This document shows, piece after piece, positions 43,906-54,248 of a stretch of 64,000 nucleotides of DNA; within the stretch, counting starts at the first letter, position 1, and every line of letters starts with the position of its first letter. Source of the stretch: Hormiphora californensis (Eukaryota; Ctenophora; Tentaculata; Cydippida; Pleurobrachiidae); the NCBI GenBank assembly GCA_020137815.1, contig CM035350.1, forward strand, positions 1,670,335-1,734,334, read 5' to 3'. Made by a program: the position numbers and the translations under genes. The notes under the pieces were generated by a model. That model was not told the origin of the DNA and searched no databases. It saw nothing but the letters and a program-made list of their open reading frames with translations.

Positions 43906-44412
43906 CCCCTCTCTCTTTCGTACTATCGCTTTCTTCACACACACAAACACAAACACCCTGTTTCTCTTCTATTTACCTACCCGCCACTTACCCATCAATA
44001 GTGGTCCTGACTATTATAACTTACCCACCAATAGTGGTCCTGACTATAACTTACCCATCGGTGTTGGCCGGACGCAGCTCATGACATCTTGTTGTTGTGC
44101 TAGGGAATATAGGTGGGTTAGTAATTCATAAGCAATTTAACAACTTAAAACCTAAAAAAATTGTCACAGTAGTTCACTTCTTTTGTATATTGGCCCTAAA
44201 CCTCTACAATAGAGACACATTTTAACAAATTATGACTGCATCTGACTGCATGTTATGGCTGAGTTTGAACAGACTAGTAGACTACAAAAGAGTAAAAAGA
44301 TAGCCGGATGTTATTTTCTCTCTATCTCCCCTCTCTCTCCTTCTCTCAGGGTTGATGAAGCTAAATTTGCCCAAGACAAACAAGCTTAGGGAACAGCAGT
44401 AGTAGCAGCTGC

Positions 44413-44413
44413 T

Positions 44414-44448
<35 letters not shown>

Positions 44449-44449
44449 C
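44413..44449 (+). repeat. (TG)n microsatellite
   Basis: About 18 TG units. Confidence 0.95.
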
Positions 44450-44799
44450 CTTATGGAAACAGCTGGATAGGACCCCATTACATGCTCGATCTCGGGACTT
44501 TGGAGGAGAGAGAGAGGGACAGAGTGAGAGAGAGAGGGACAGAGTGGGAGAGAGAGGGGGGCAGGCAGGTTCAGAGATATTTTGGGCTTGGGAGGGTCCT
44601 GTCGACTGGCCCCCTCTTAAAAGGACTGGTAAAATGGGAGAGAGGGTTGCTATTGCCTCTCAGAGGCTATAACATTAGCTATAATAGTGGGGGTATAAGG
44701 AAGTAAGGGCTCTCATTATCTCTCCTATCTCTCTCTCCTATTATCCCATGTCCTCAAACGATCACTATCCTATCTCTCCTTTGCTAGCTATGTCTCTTT

Positions 44800-44882
44800 C
44801 TCCTCTCCCCCGCTCTCTCCCTCTCCCTCTCTTTCTCTCTCTCTCCCCTCTCTCCCTCTCCCTCTCTCTTTCTCTCTCTCTC

Positions 44883-44953
<71 letters not shown>

Positions 44954-44968
44954 CTCTCTACCGACACT
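44800..44968 (+). repeat. (CT)n microsatellite
   Basis: Long CT tract with few interruptions. Frames through it are Ser/Leu or Arg/Glu artefacts. Confidence 0.95.
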
Positions 44969-45416
44969 GATGATCCAGGTATATGGGTAAACAAACCACG
45001 CGAGGGAGAGCTGCAGAGACGGAAGGTGCAACGACAAAACCAACTGTTCAATGTGGAGGGGGATCGTGGGAAGCAAATAGCGATTTCTCTACAATTGAGT
45101 TAGCCCATGCGGTCGGAACTATTGGAGCTACTTCTATTGGTCGTTACCTCTGTGTAAAGGCGATCATCCGCTTTCAAAAGTGGCAGTTCGAAAGAAATTA
45201 TAAAAAGTGAGGACTCTCAACAAAGTCAGTGGCATCGTTTGTAACTAAGAGTTGCCTTCCACGATTCTTCTTCAGGAGGTGAATCTTGAGGTAAACTGGG
45301 TCAATAGTTTATGGTTCAAGGTATACCGGTCCTCTCCACCGCATCAATGGAACTAGAATTAAGTTGACTGATATAAATATCAGTGGGCAGGGGACTCAAA
45401 GAGGGAAGGCTAAAGC

Positions 45417-45985
45417 ATGGGATGCGTGTCATGGGTTTACCGGGTGTTGGGTAGTTTCCTCTCTACCATCCACCCCAATCAGCAAGCAAACAACAACTCA
45501 ATACTAAGGACCCTGTGCCTACTGTCACTACAAAGACGTCGTGAGAGATACACTTTGATCATGGTCTGGAAAATATACAATGGTGAATCACCACCAACAT
45601 GGGCTTTGTGGAGAGCCCCCGTTCTGGACCAACTTGGTCCGACCAAGAGCAATCGTTCCTAGATACTCTTATGAAGCTCAACGATCAAATTTCACCATGT
45701 TTGAGGGCCCCCCAACTGTGGAACACTCTACCACGACATGTTAAGGAGGCACCTACACTTTCCCATTTTAAATCACGCCTGGGTGTCTACCTTTGTTTCA
45801 TCCCTGATACTCCACCTATTATCGGGTATCCATCTCAATCGAACAACAACTCTATCCTGCAGTGGCGTCCTGATCATTTCCAATCTTGAGAATGTTGTTT
45901 GTTGCTGAGCTGGTGTGTTATTAATGATTAATGAGAAGGTTTTTTTTAAATATCCTGTGTATTTACGCAAATAATTTGAATTGAA
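45417..45985 (+). mobile_element. LINE 3' fragment, plus strand
   Basis: Reading frames with small shifts encode LSLQRRRERYTLIMVWKIYN, LRAPQLWNTLPRHV, FKSRLGVYL and PPIIGYPSQSNNNSIL, the C-terminal signature also seen in the full-length element at 47,298-50,930. It is 5'-truncated and diverged, so it represents a different subfamily from the full-length copy. Confidence 0.8.
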
Positions 45986-46113
45986 AAAAAAAATTGAACT
46001 AGAGAGTGGTGTTCCTGATTCGTAAATCGTATCAGTGTGTTATGTTGACTGTTGTGACTTGTGCTGAGTACTGACCCTTTTTAGGAGGTTTATACTTTAT
46101 ATTTTTTCCCTGC

Positions 46114-46169
46114 CCGGGTGAATGCCGAAGGCATTCACCCGGATGCCTTTTTACTTTGTAAAAAGGCAT
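46114..46169. repeat. Two adjacent perfect hairpins with 3-nt loops
   Basis: 46,114-46,142 is CCGGGTGAATGCC-GAA-inverse, and 46,143-46,169 is ATGCCTTTTTAC-TTT-inverse, with no base between them. They lie about 130 bp beyond the end of the LINE fragment and could be part of its 3' region. Confidence 0.8.
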
Positions 46170-46759
46170 AGCAGGGTTAGAATACGAAAACGACATTTTG
46201 GTATACTAACTAATCGGTAGAGGGACATTTTTTGGTCACACTTTCGTTGCGAGGGCAACGGTGTAGCAACTAGAGCCGCGCACACAGTGACGAGCTACTC
46301 CTTCATCAAACACCTCATTGACACAGTTCGATGGACGTGTGTGCGCGCGCCACTCAACAAAACATGAAATGCTCTGCCGCGTGTTACATACACATTTTCA
46401 TCTTGCGAGTCGAGTGTGAGATGTTAGATAAGTAGTTAAGTTAGAATGTCAAAAGCTGGTTAGCAAGTGTCATGTGATTGGGAGTTAGCTAACTCTAAGC
46501 TATGTGAGAAGTATACTGACAGCTACATCGTATGCATCTCACATTACATTATGACCAAGCCTTGATCCTGTTGGCAGTGACAATGTCACTGACATGTGAA
46601 ACGGTAGGGCAGGGAAACACAGCATTATGAATACATAATGCAATAATTCTTGTTAAATATTCTGTGTGTTACGCAAATTTAATGAACCTAATTAAATTCA
46701 TCAGGTTTCAGGAGTCAGGACAACCGACAAGTAAACTAAACGGTATCAGTTAGAGAATC

Positions 46760-46825
46760 GATAGCCCTAACCGATAACCCCAAACCAAACCCTAACCAGA
46801 CCCTAACGGATAGCCCTAAACCGTT
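46760..46825 (+). repeat. Degenerate telomere-like CCCTAA repeats
   Basis: CCCTAA occurs four times and near-variants (ACCCCAAACC, CGATAACCCC) twice within 66 bp, resembling the animal telomere unit TTAGGG on the other strand. Confidence 0.45.
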
Positions 46826-46915
46826 GTGCACGCCAAAACTACGAATTGTTAGCAATGAAAGGCACCCAGATTTTAACGTTTTCCATCTTAGACAACTAAA
46901 ATTTAGGAATGGAAT

Positions 46916-47231
46916 ATCTTGTTATCTTGTTATCTTGTTATCGTCTTCGTGTACAAGTTACACAGGTGCCAGTTCCTCACAGAGCCTCCCCCTCCCTGGA
47001 AACTATCCGTATCCAGTCCAAGATTGAATTGTTATTCTGTTTTGGGTATCCGAGTACCGGTGGGCGATCCCCAGAAGTACCTTGAACGACGGTAGGTTCT
47101 CCGCTAAGTTCACCTCACTGGGTAGTGTGTTCCATAGTCGAGTCGCTCTACAGATGAACGAGTTGTGGTACTTCGTTGCGACTGACTTTTGAGTGACTGT
47201 GGGACAGGTTGGGAATCCCAACTTGGGATCT
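46916..47231 (-). mobile_element. CR1-type LINE 3' fragment, 5'-truncated
   Basis: Minus-strand translation (47,221-47,003) ends with ATRLWNTLPSEVNLAENLP and SFKVLLGI, close to the full-length element but lacking about 13 residues of its C-terminus. It ends in three TTGTTATC octamers (plus-strand reading). It begins just downstream of the 3' end of the full-length copy, giving a head-to-tail pair. Confidence 0.85.
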
Positions 47232-47297
47232 CGGATCTCTTGTAATCTTGTAATCTTGTAATCTTCTTCGTGTACAAACTACACAGGTGTCAGTTCC

Positions 47298-50200
47298 TCA
47301 CAGAGCCTCCCCCTCCCTGGAAACGATCCGTATCCAGTCCAAGATTGAATTGTTGTTTTGTTTTGGGTATCCGAGAACCGGTGGGCGATCCGGAAATCTC
47401 GTCATCCATTTCCCTAGTAGTACCTTGAACGACGGTAGGTTTTCCGCTAAGTTCACTTCCCTGGGTAGTGTGTTCCATAGTCGAGTCGCTCTACAGATAA
47501 ATGAGTTGTGGTACTTCGTCGCGACTGACTTCTGTGTGTTTGTGGGACATGTTGGGACCTCCGCTTTTTTCCCGAGACGGTTGTTGTTATAAAAGCGGAT
47601 GCCGATGTTGTTGGGTGCGTTGCCGTTTGCCATCTTCCACATCATTATGATGCTGTAACGTTCTCGGCGGCGTTGAAGAGAAGTAAAATTCAGCTTTTTC
47701 AAACGCTCCCAGTAGTTTAGTTCAGCCATTCCCTTGATCCGTTTGGTGAACTTCCGCTGGATTGCTTCAACGTCCTGGATGTCAGAGATCTTTGGCGAAT
47801 CCCATAGTGGACAGCAATATTCCAGTTTACTGCGGACCAGACTTTTGTACAGGATAGTCATAGTTTTTTCCTCCCTTGTTTTGAAGGCCCTCAATACCCA
47901 TGCACTTATCTTTCGGGCGTCAGATGTCATTTTTCCTATTTGATGTTCCCAGGATAAATCATCTGACAGTTGGACCCCTAAGTCACGGACACAATGTTTT
48001 GGTTCAATCTTGAGTCCCTCTGGAGTATAGTACGTTTGGAGGTCTTGGGTGAATGGTAACTGTTTAAGTAGTTGAGTTTTGTTGAGAGAGTATTGCAAAA
48101 CCTCAAACTTATCTTCGTTCAGACTCATGTTGTTGGCCTTCGACCAAATTCCCACTTTTGTCAGGTCCTCTTGGAGTTGGTCATGTGACACTTCCCTTTC
48201 AATTCCCTTTATGAGTTTAGTGTCGTCGGCAAGAGTTTTGGTTGTTGAGTGTACAACGGCTGAGTTTAGGTCCGCAACATATATGATGAAGAGTATTGGC
48301 CCGAGTACGGTTCCTTGAGGAACTCCACTAAGCACTTTCTCCAGTGATGAGAGTTTTCCATCCACCACGACAGTTTGGTATCTGTCGGTCAGGAAGCATC
48401 TGATCCAACTGAGAACTTTTCCGCGGATACCGTAACGTTCTAGCTTTGCCAGGAGAACGCTGATGTCGACCTTATCAAATGCCTTTGCATAGTCGACATA
48501 TATAACGTCGACTTCGTTTCCCTCCCTTAGTTCTTTTAGGATTGTATCCACGTGTTCAATCAACTGGGTGAGACAGCTCCGTTGCTTGCGGAACCCATGC
48601 TGAGATTCGGGAAATAGGTTATTCTCCTCGAAGTGTTGGACAAGGTGTTTCTTCATGACACGTTCGAATGTTTTGATGACATTTGACGTGAGGGAGACGG
48701 GGCGGTAATTCGCAGCTTTGGTTCTATCTCCTTTTTTGAAGATGGGTACTACTTGTTGTTTCTTCATAGACGGTGGGATGACTTCCTCTTCCATTGATTT
48801 GTTCCAGAGGAGCCAAAAAGGGTAGCAAAGCTGTGCTCTGCACTCATAAAGAATCCTAGCCGGGATGTCACCGTCCGGTGCCGCTCCATACGGATCAATT
48901 TCCTTTAGGGCGGACTGGATATCCTCTGGCGTAAAGTCAAAGTTTTCAGTGACCAGATTTGGTTCCGACTTAATCCAGGTCAGGCTCTTCTCAGCGTCTA
49001 CATCAGCAGGGTCGCTGAACACTCCTACATATTGGTTTTGTAGTAGCTGTGCTTTCTCAGCACTGTCGGTTGTCAGGCTTCCATCCTGTCTCCTCAGTGG
49101 TGCGATTGTTGAAGCTGTTTTAGACTTCTTTTTCGCATAAGTGTAGAAGAAACGAGGGTTGATTTTTATCGTTCCGACTGCGTTTATCTCCTCTTGGTCT
49201 AGGTTTTCAAGGATCTTCTCCTTCCTTCTGACAGTTAGGAGGTCCAGTTCCTCATAAAGAGTTTCCTTACTGAGTGGGTCAAGATCTCCTTCTAGTTTCT
49301 TCTTTATTTTTCTTGACTTCCGTTTAAAAGATTCAGATATCCTCTGTGTATGCCGTTTTCCTTTTCCGTGTTCGGCCTTACCAGGGAGGGTTTCTTCTGC
49401 AATTTCACGTACGATTTGGGTTACGTAGGTCTTGAACTGCTCAAGGTCATAAACATCACCATTTTTGCAGAGCTGGAGTAGTCCATCCCAGTTTATTTCG
49501 CACAGTTGTGTTTTCATTGGGAGGTAGTCAACATTATGTATCTTCACTTTTCTGAAGGGGTCATCTTCAGTTTTAGCGTTAACCACACTGTCCAATGGGT
49601 TGTATGCCATGGTACATTCCACTACACGATGGTCAGATATTTTGCTATCTACAGTTGTCACATTTGCAAAGTATTCAGGGGTGTTTGTGAACACCAGATC
49701 CAGGATATTCGTTCCTCTTGTTGGGGTTGTGACAAGTTGTGTAATGAAATTCTCGTTGACGAATTCAAGAGTTTGGTGGTAAGGGCCAGCCTCTCTTCCT
49801 CCTTGGGATGGAAATGTCATTGTTTCCCAATCTATGTTTGGGAGATTGAAGTCTCCGATGATAATAATCTCTGGTGTTCGCCCATCATTTTCCTCGATAA
49901 CCGAGTTGATCTCTGCTTGGAGTTTCGTTAGAGATTCTGCATACGATTTTTCCTCTGTGTCTGGTGGTCGGTACATACAGGCAAAGAAAAGGTTTTTCTG
50001 TTCGGAGAAAGCGGTTACAAGACTTGTCTGGCGGTCACTCCATGAAAATTGTTTTGTAATCGGCACGTCTTTGTTGATGTATAACAAGCAACCTCCTCCG
50101 ACTTTCAATTCTCTATCTGCTCTCAAAGTAACATACCCGGGAATCGATATTTGGGCATCTGATATGTAACTTTTTAGCCACGTTTCGGTGATACCCACTG

Positions 50201-50930
50201 CTAAAACAGGTGGTTCGTTTGAGCTCGGGGACATCAGTGTTTCCTGGATGTAGGGGAGTTTCCATTTAGTCTCCCCACCAGCTGCCGGTGAGATCGACCT
50301 GCAGTTTAGTAGAAGGACCTTTGAGATCGGTGAGTCAGAGGATGGAGTGTCTGTAGCTCTCCTATTCTCTCTGTTGGTATCATGTAGTCTGGCATAATCC
50401 CTGAGTGGTCCATGGTGAAGGGTTTGACCGGAGAGCTTGTATCCCTTTGGATTAGGGCTTTCATCAGCTGTTGAATCTGTTGACCCTGATATAGGAACCC
50501 TTCCTTCATTTCCTTTACCAGGGATTTCAGAAAAACCGATGTTTCGGAGGAATCCCGTCCCTCCGGGGTGTGGTTCAGTGCATCGGTATAGGGATGGGGT
50601 GGGTATGGGGACGGGGGCTATTGTCCTCGCTCCTCTGTGTAGTTGTTTCCCTTCCAGTAGTAGGTGCCACTGGTCGTGTTCCGAGCCGAGTTCCTTCCGT
50701 GTGAAAGAACTTACATGTGGTGGGGTTTGGGCAGACCTTCTCTTTAGATTCAGATCCTCTGCAAAGTTTTGGGTGAAGGAACTCGCATTGTGATCCTTTT
50801 TTGCATCCGTTTTTCCCGTACGCTCCCTTCCTAAGCTTTCTGCAAATTTTAGGATGTCTTCCTGGGCACACCTTTCCACCTCTTTTGATTTTGCCATTGA
50901 TTCCGTGCTCACATCGTCCATACTGAACAA
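47298..50930 (-). CDS. LINE ORF2: endonuclease-reverse transcriptase
   Basis: 1210 codons. Residues ~205-440 are an apurinic-type endonuclease (LLLNCRSIS, VGITETWL, GDFNLPNIDW, SDHRVV). RT follows at ~690-960 with VPIFKKGDRTKAANYRPVSL, GFRKQRSC, VDYAKAFDKVD, SGVPQGTVLGPILF and the catalytic LADDTK. The C-terminal part carries LQRRRERY and RLWNTLPREV. It nicks target DNA and copies the element RNA in place. The open frame overlaps ORF1 by 356 bp in another register; the true start may lie inside the overlap or just after it. A typical CR1 ORF2 is around 900-1000 residues, so the first ~200 residues may not be translated. Confidence 0.92.
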   Translation of the reverse strand: MFSMDDVSTESMAKSKEVERCAQEDILKFAESLGRERTGKTDAKKDHNASSFTQNFAEDLNLKRRSAQTPPHVSSFTRKELGSEHDQWHLLLEGKQLHRGARTIAPVPIPTPSLYRCTEPHPGGTGFLRNIGFSEIPGKGNEGRVPISGSTDSTADESPNPKGYKLSGQTLHHGPLRDYARLHDTNRENRRATDTPSSDSPISKVLLLNCRSISPAAGGETKWKLPYIQETLMSPSSNEPPVLAVGITETWLKSYISDAQISIPGYVTLRADRELKVGGGCLLYINKDVPITKQFSWSDRQTSLVTAFSEQKNLFFACMYRPPDTEEKSYAESLTKLQAEINSVIEENDGRTPEIIIIGDFNLPNIDWETMTFPSQGGREAGPYHQTLEFVNENFITQLVTTPTRGTNILDLVFTNTPEYFANVTTVDSKISDHRVVECTMAYNPLDSVVNAKTEDDPFRKVKIHNVDYLPMKTQLCEINWDGLLQLCKNGDVYDLEQFKTYVTQIVREIAEETLPGKAEHGKGKRHTQRISESFKRKSRKIKKKLEGDLDPLSKETLYEELDLLTVRRKEKILENLDQEEINAVGTIKINPRFFYTYAKKKSKTASTIAPLRRQDGSLTTDSAEKAQLLQNQYVGVFSDPADVDAEKSLTWIKSEPNLVTENFDFTPEDIQSALKEIDPYGAAPDGDIPARILYECRAQLCYPFWLLWNKSMEEEVIPPSMKKQQVVPIFKKGDRTKAANYRPVSLTSNVIKTFERVMKKHLVQHFEENNLFPESQHGFRKQRSCLTQLIEHVDTILKELREGNEVDVIYVDYAKAFDKVDISVLLAKLERYGIRGKVLSWIRCFLTDRYQTVVVDGKLSSLEKVLSGVPQGTVLGPILFIIYVADLNSAVVHSTTKTLADDTKLIKGIEREVSHDQLQEDLTKVGIWSKANNMSLNEDKFEVLQYSLNKTQLLKQLPFTQDLQTYYTPEGLKIEPKHCVRDLGVQLSDDLSWEHQIGKMTSDARKISAWVLRAFKTREEKTMTILYKSLVRSKLEYCCPLWDSPKISDIQDVEAIQRKFTKRIKGMAELNYWERLKKLNFTSLQRRRERYSIIMMWKMANGNAPNNIGIRFYNNNRLGKKAEVPTCPTNTQKSVATKYHNSFICRATRLWNTLPREVNLAENLPSFKVLLGKWMTRFPDRPPVLGYPKQNNNSILDWIRIVSREGEAL

Positions 50931-51870
50931 ACACCCTACAGTCAGTTTCGGTAGGCTGGCCCACGGCTCCGGCTGGTGGTTGGATAGGGGTGATTACTGG
51001 AGCTTTGTGTTCATATCGACAGGTCTGTCCGTCTACTTCCTTGGTCCCGTCTGGACCGTGTCGACAATTTCCTTTGCGGAAGAAACTACATGGCTTGGAG
51101 ATCCTTTCAAAGGGGGGTTCCTCTTTTTTCTCCACTGGTTTTGGTTCCCCTTCTTTCTCCACTTGTTGAGAGGCATCAATCTGGGAGAGGTCGATGGTGT
51201 CGGATTGTGAATATTCTCCAGCTGGATCATTCTTTTCATCTTTATGATCTTCTGGGGGGTCTCGTCCTATTTCGTAGAGGGTCAGTGACTTTCTGAGAGA
51301 AAGACTTGTTTTTTCTGCACATTCCAGGCAAAGCCATTTGAAGCCATTGCTTCCTCCAATTTTTGAGATGGCCTCTCCGAGCTCACTGATAACTTCACAG
51401 TCATGGGAGTGACGGTAACATGACCAGCATGTGAAGATGGGTGTCTCTTCAAAATCGGGTTGGTATAAGGCGGGACAGTCAGTACACCGAGCCGGGAACA
51501 GGCTTTCTATCTTCTTGATGATCCGGTGGCTCAAGGTTTGCCTATTTTTGGCCGGTCTCTTACCACCAGAGCTAGAGATATCGGTATCCTGTATTATACC
51601 CAGGAAGGCCGCGGCCTCCAAAGCTTCAGGGCGGGAGGATTTACCCAGGTTGGTGATATTGGTTGTTATACTCGCACCAAATTTGTAGGCTAGGAGCGTT
51701 TTTTGAGCGAACGGGTGGGTTTGGGCAGACAACGATACCAGTTTGACGATCACAGCTGCGGCTCGGTCCTCCATTTCTTTCTTGGAGATCGGCTTATCGG
51801 CTGATTTTGGCGCCGGCTTGGTTTCAGGATCCTTTGGGCTATCGATGCCCTCCACTTTGGTGTTTGACAT
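50575..51870 (-). CDS. LINE ORF1: PHD-like and CCCH zinc-finger protein
   Basis: 431 codons. Residues ~115-190 have a PHD/RING-like cysteine-histidine pattern (ARCTDCPALY, FTCWSCYRHSHDC, WLCLECAEK). Residues ~265-395 contain at least four CCCH-type units (CSFFRKGNCRHGPDG..CRYEH, CRVFVQYGRCEHG, GCKKGSQCEFLH, CPNPTTCKFFH). CCCH fingers bind RNA, so the protein probably coats element RNA in the retrotransposition particle. CR1-group ORF1 proteins often carry a PHD-like finger; a CCCH array is less usual. Start is the first Met (MSNTKVEGID), 82 bp after the last upstream in-frame-looking low-complexity region; no stop interrupts the frame. Confidence 0.85.
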   Translation of the reverse strand: MSNTKVEGIDSPKDPETKPAPKSADKPISKKEMEDRAAAVIVKLVSLSAQTHPFAQKTLLAYKFGASITTNITNLGKSSRPEALEAAAFLGIIQDTDISSSGGKRPAKNRQTLSHRIIKKIESLFPARCTDCPALYQPDFEETPIFTCWSCYRHSHDCEVISELGEAISKIGGSNGFKWLCLECAEKTSLSLRKSLTLYEIGRDPPEDHKDEKNDPAGEYSQSDTIDLSQIDASQQVEKEGEPKPVEKKEEPPFERISKPCSFFRKGNCRHGPDGTKEVDGQTCRYEHKAPVITPIQPPAGAVGQPTETDCRVFVQYGRCEHGINGKIKRGGKVCPGRHPKICRKLRKGAYGKNGCKKGSQCEFLHPKLCRGSESKEKVCPNPTTCKFFHTEGTRLGTRPVAPTTGRETTTQRSEDNSPRPHTHPIPIPMH

Positions 51871-52450
51871 TGTCTACACGGGAAATTTGAGGGAGGGTGC
51901 CGCCTCAAATTAATTTGTTTAAAGTAGTGTTGAAAAGTTTTTTCCCGATATTTTAACGTTTGCCTCCGGGTTCTAGTTTGACATACACTTAAGAACGTCG
52001 GCCCCGAGCCTCGAAATGATCGCCGAGTGCTTGGCAAACGCTGCAGCGCGGGATAAGGCAGCGGTTTTCAAGCCGAGTGCAGACCAAATTTTTAATTTTC
52101 ACATTTTTTAGGGTTTCTGATTTTAGCTTTTCTCGTTTCGGCCTAAAAGTTGAGTTTTTGCGCACCGCATATTAAACGCTGCGGCTAAAAATTTGCTACA
52201 ACGCTGCCAAATTTGTGAAAGCCGCGCGGCAAATCAAGTTTATTTCTCGATCGAGTCGAAAATCTGAAAATTCAAAATTCGCCGTTTTTCGGTTTTTATT
52301 TTTTATTTTTGGCGCGGGCGGTGGGGACTGAGAAAACCTCCCCGTTAGGGCGATTATTAAGGCTTAGGTTGTCGTAACCTTTTCAGGCTATCAATTAATG
52401 TTAATTTTACTTAAATTGACTATGTAGTCCCGTAGCGTAGCCCAGGGACG

Positions 52451-53061
52451 GCGCTGGGGCGACAGCCTCGGTCAGTTGGAGTAGCAACAGACGCTTTCCA
52501 GACACTCCATGTATAAATTTGATGACATAGCTTTTTTAACTCATTTTAAACAGTAAACTGTAAATAGTAAATTATACATTAAATTTACCACTTAACTATC
52601 AACATTGAATTAATTCACAGAAAAGTAAGGAGCCCTCTCTGCTTTTAGACATACCTGTCGCAATATAAGTGTATCAATAACATGTCGTATCAATGCGTCT
52701 AACTCAAATTATTCTGAGCAGTGTCTTTCTCAGGCCTTGTTCATATCAGGCACATGAGCACCTTTGAAATCACGTCTCACGAATCACGATTTTGTTTCGA
52801 AAACGCATTACGTTACAAACGACACACATTTTTTTGTGAAATCTGGGACTCTGGGACCAGAAATCTGGCTGTTATATTCACAATAGATCCTCCAATGTAG
52901 CTGATTACTTTTTGAAACATGTTCATTCTGTTGGGCTCTATCCAATTGATAGCCCCCCTCTAAATAGAATTGTCTGCCAAGGTCTGCCTTCTAATTGAGT
53001 TCTGTAATTGTCTAGGCCAGGTGGTATGCTGCACTAGGAGACATGACTTTAGATTGGGACC
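52451..53061. other. Spacer between LINE and kinase gene
   Basis: AT-rich sequence with no recognisable gene. It should contain the kinase promoter; no element could be assigned. Confidence 0.5.
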
Positions 53062-54202
53062 ATGAGTAAGTTGGCAACATGGCTGAAAAAAGAAAAGGAG
53101 ACAAACATTCTGAGGCAAGTTAGTGCCCTAAAAACGGATGATCCCCTGGAAAACTGGGAACTGACGACAGAGATCGGAGATGGTGCTTTCGGAACCGTAT
53201 ACAAGGTAGGATTATATCATTATTACCCCCCTCATTCCCCGCCTCACTGTTCTACTCTTACAGGCACGGCACACCTCGGACCCCTCACTATGTTATTCTT
53301 GCAGGCACGGCACACCTCGGACCCCACGTTAGTAGCAGCTGTAAAGAGCATCCCAATATCTGAAGATGAAGATGACGAGCAGTACTCAACAGAGCTGCTT
53401 GTACTTGCCCAGTGTTCCCATGACAACATTGTTCGTTTACTGGACTGTTACCTTCATAACCAACAAATATACGTTAGTGTTACCCTCTCTCACCACACCC
53501 CTTGTAGAATATTGCCTTGATCGACCCTCTCTCACTAGTGCACAAAATATTGTAAATGAGGGTTAGAATATAACATTGTAAAGAAGGGTAAGAACATAGT
53601 AACAGCGTTAGTACTAAAATTATACGTACTTATTTAATTTTGGAGTGTTTCTTTCTACCGCCTGATTCCCTTTACGGTCAGAACCGTAATACACCGCATG
53701 CCGAATATAAGTTGAATATTATATAGAGAAATAGAAGGAGAGAGAGAGACGGAATGAGAGTTTGTATTTTATCCGACGACTTGGGATGAAACGGAGAAAA
53801 ACCGGAACTGTGTTTTCCATCGTACGACTATCTTGTCATTGTACGTGTACCGCTGCATGGCGGGAGGGCGTGTATGTGACATTTCCAAGTGCAGGGGTAG
53901 TTCCCGCCACCATCTAGCTGAGCTAGTTAACGAGTTATTTAAACGGTGCGCCAATTTAATATTCTCATATCCCCCGGTAGATAATGCTGGAGTTCTGTGC
54001 AGTTGGATCCGTGGAACGGGTCATGGAGGAACTGGATAGACCGCTGGAGGAAGGTGCAATAAGAGTTATTACTGCACAGGTCCTAGAGGTACAGTTCCAT
54101 TCTCACTTCCGCTCTTTATATCTCCATTTAACTTTATATCTTTCTTTCTCTCTCACTCCCTCTCTCTCTCTCTCTATCTCTCTCACTCTCACTCTCTCTC
54201 TC

Positions 54203-54248
<46 letters not shown>

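Larger units (their letters stand above)
47241..52450 (-). mobile_element. Nearly intact CR1-type non-LTR retrotransposon
   Basis: It has two open ORFs on the minus strand, a GC-rich 5' region (51,871 to about 52,450, boundary uncertain) and a 3' end made of three 8-bp units (TTGTAATC on the plus strand, 47,241-47,267). Tandem octamers at the 3' end are a known hallmark of the CR1 clade. There is no RNase H domain, which also fits CR1/L2. Both ORFs lack internal stops, suggesting recent activity. Confidence 0.85.

Noticed and set aside
44983-45210. 75-codon frame after a CT tract
   Set aside because: No recognisable motif, and no splice or coding context on either side.
48865-50793. Plus-strand frames across the LINE
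   Set aside because: Antisense shadows of ORF1 and ORF2.
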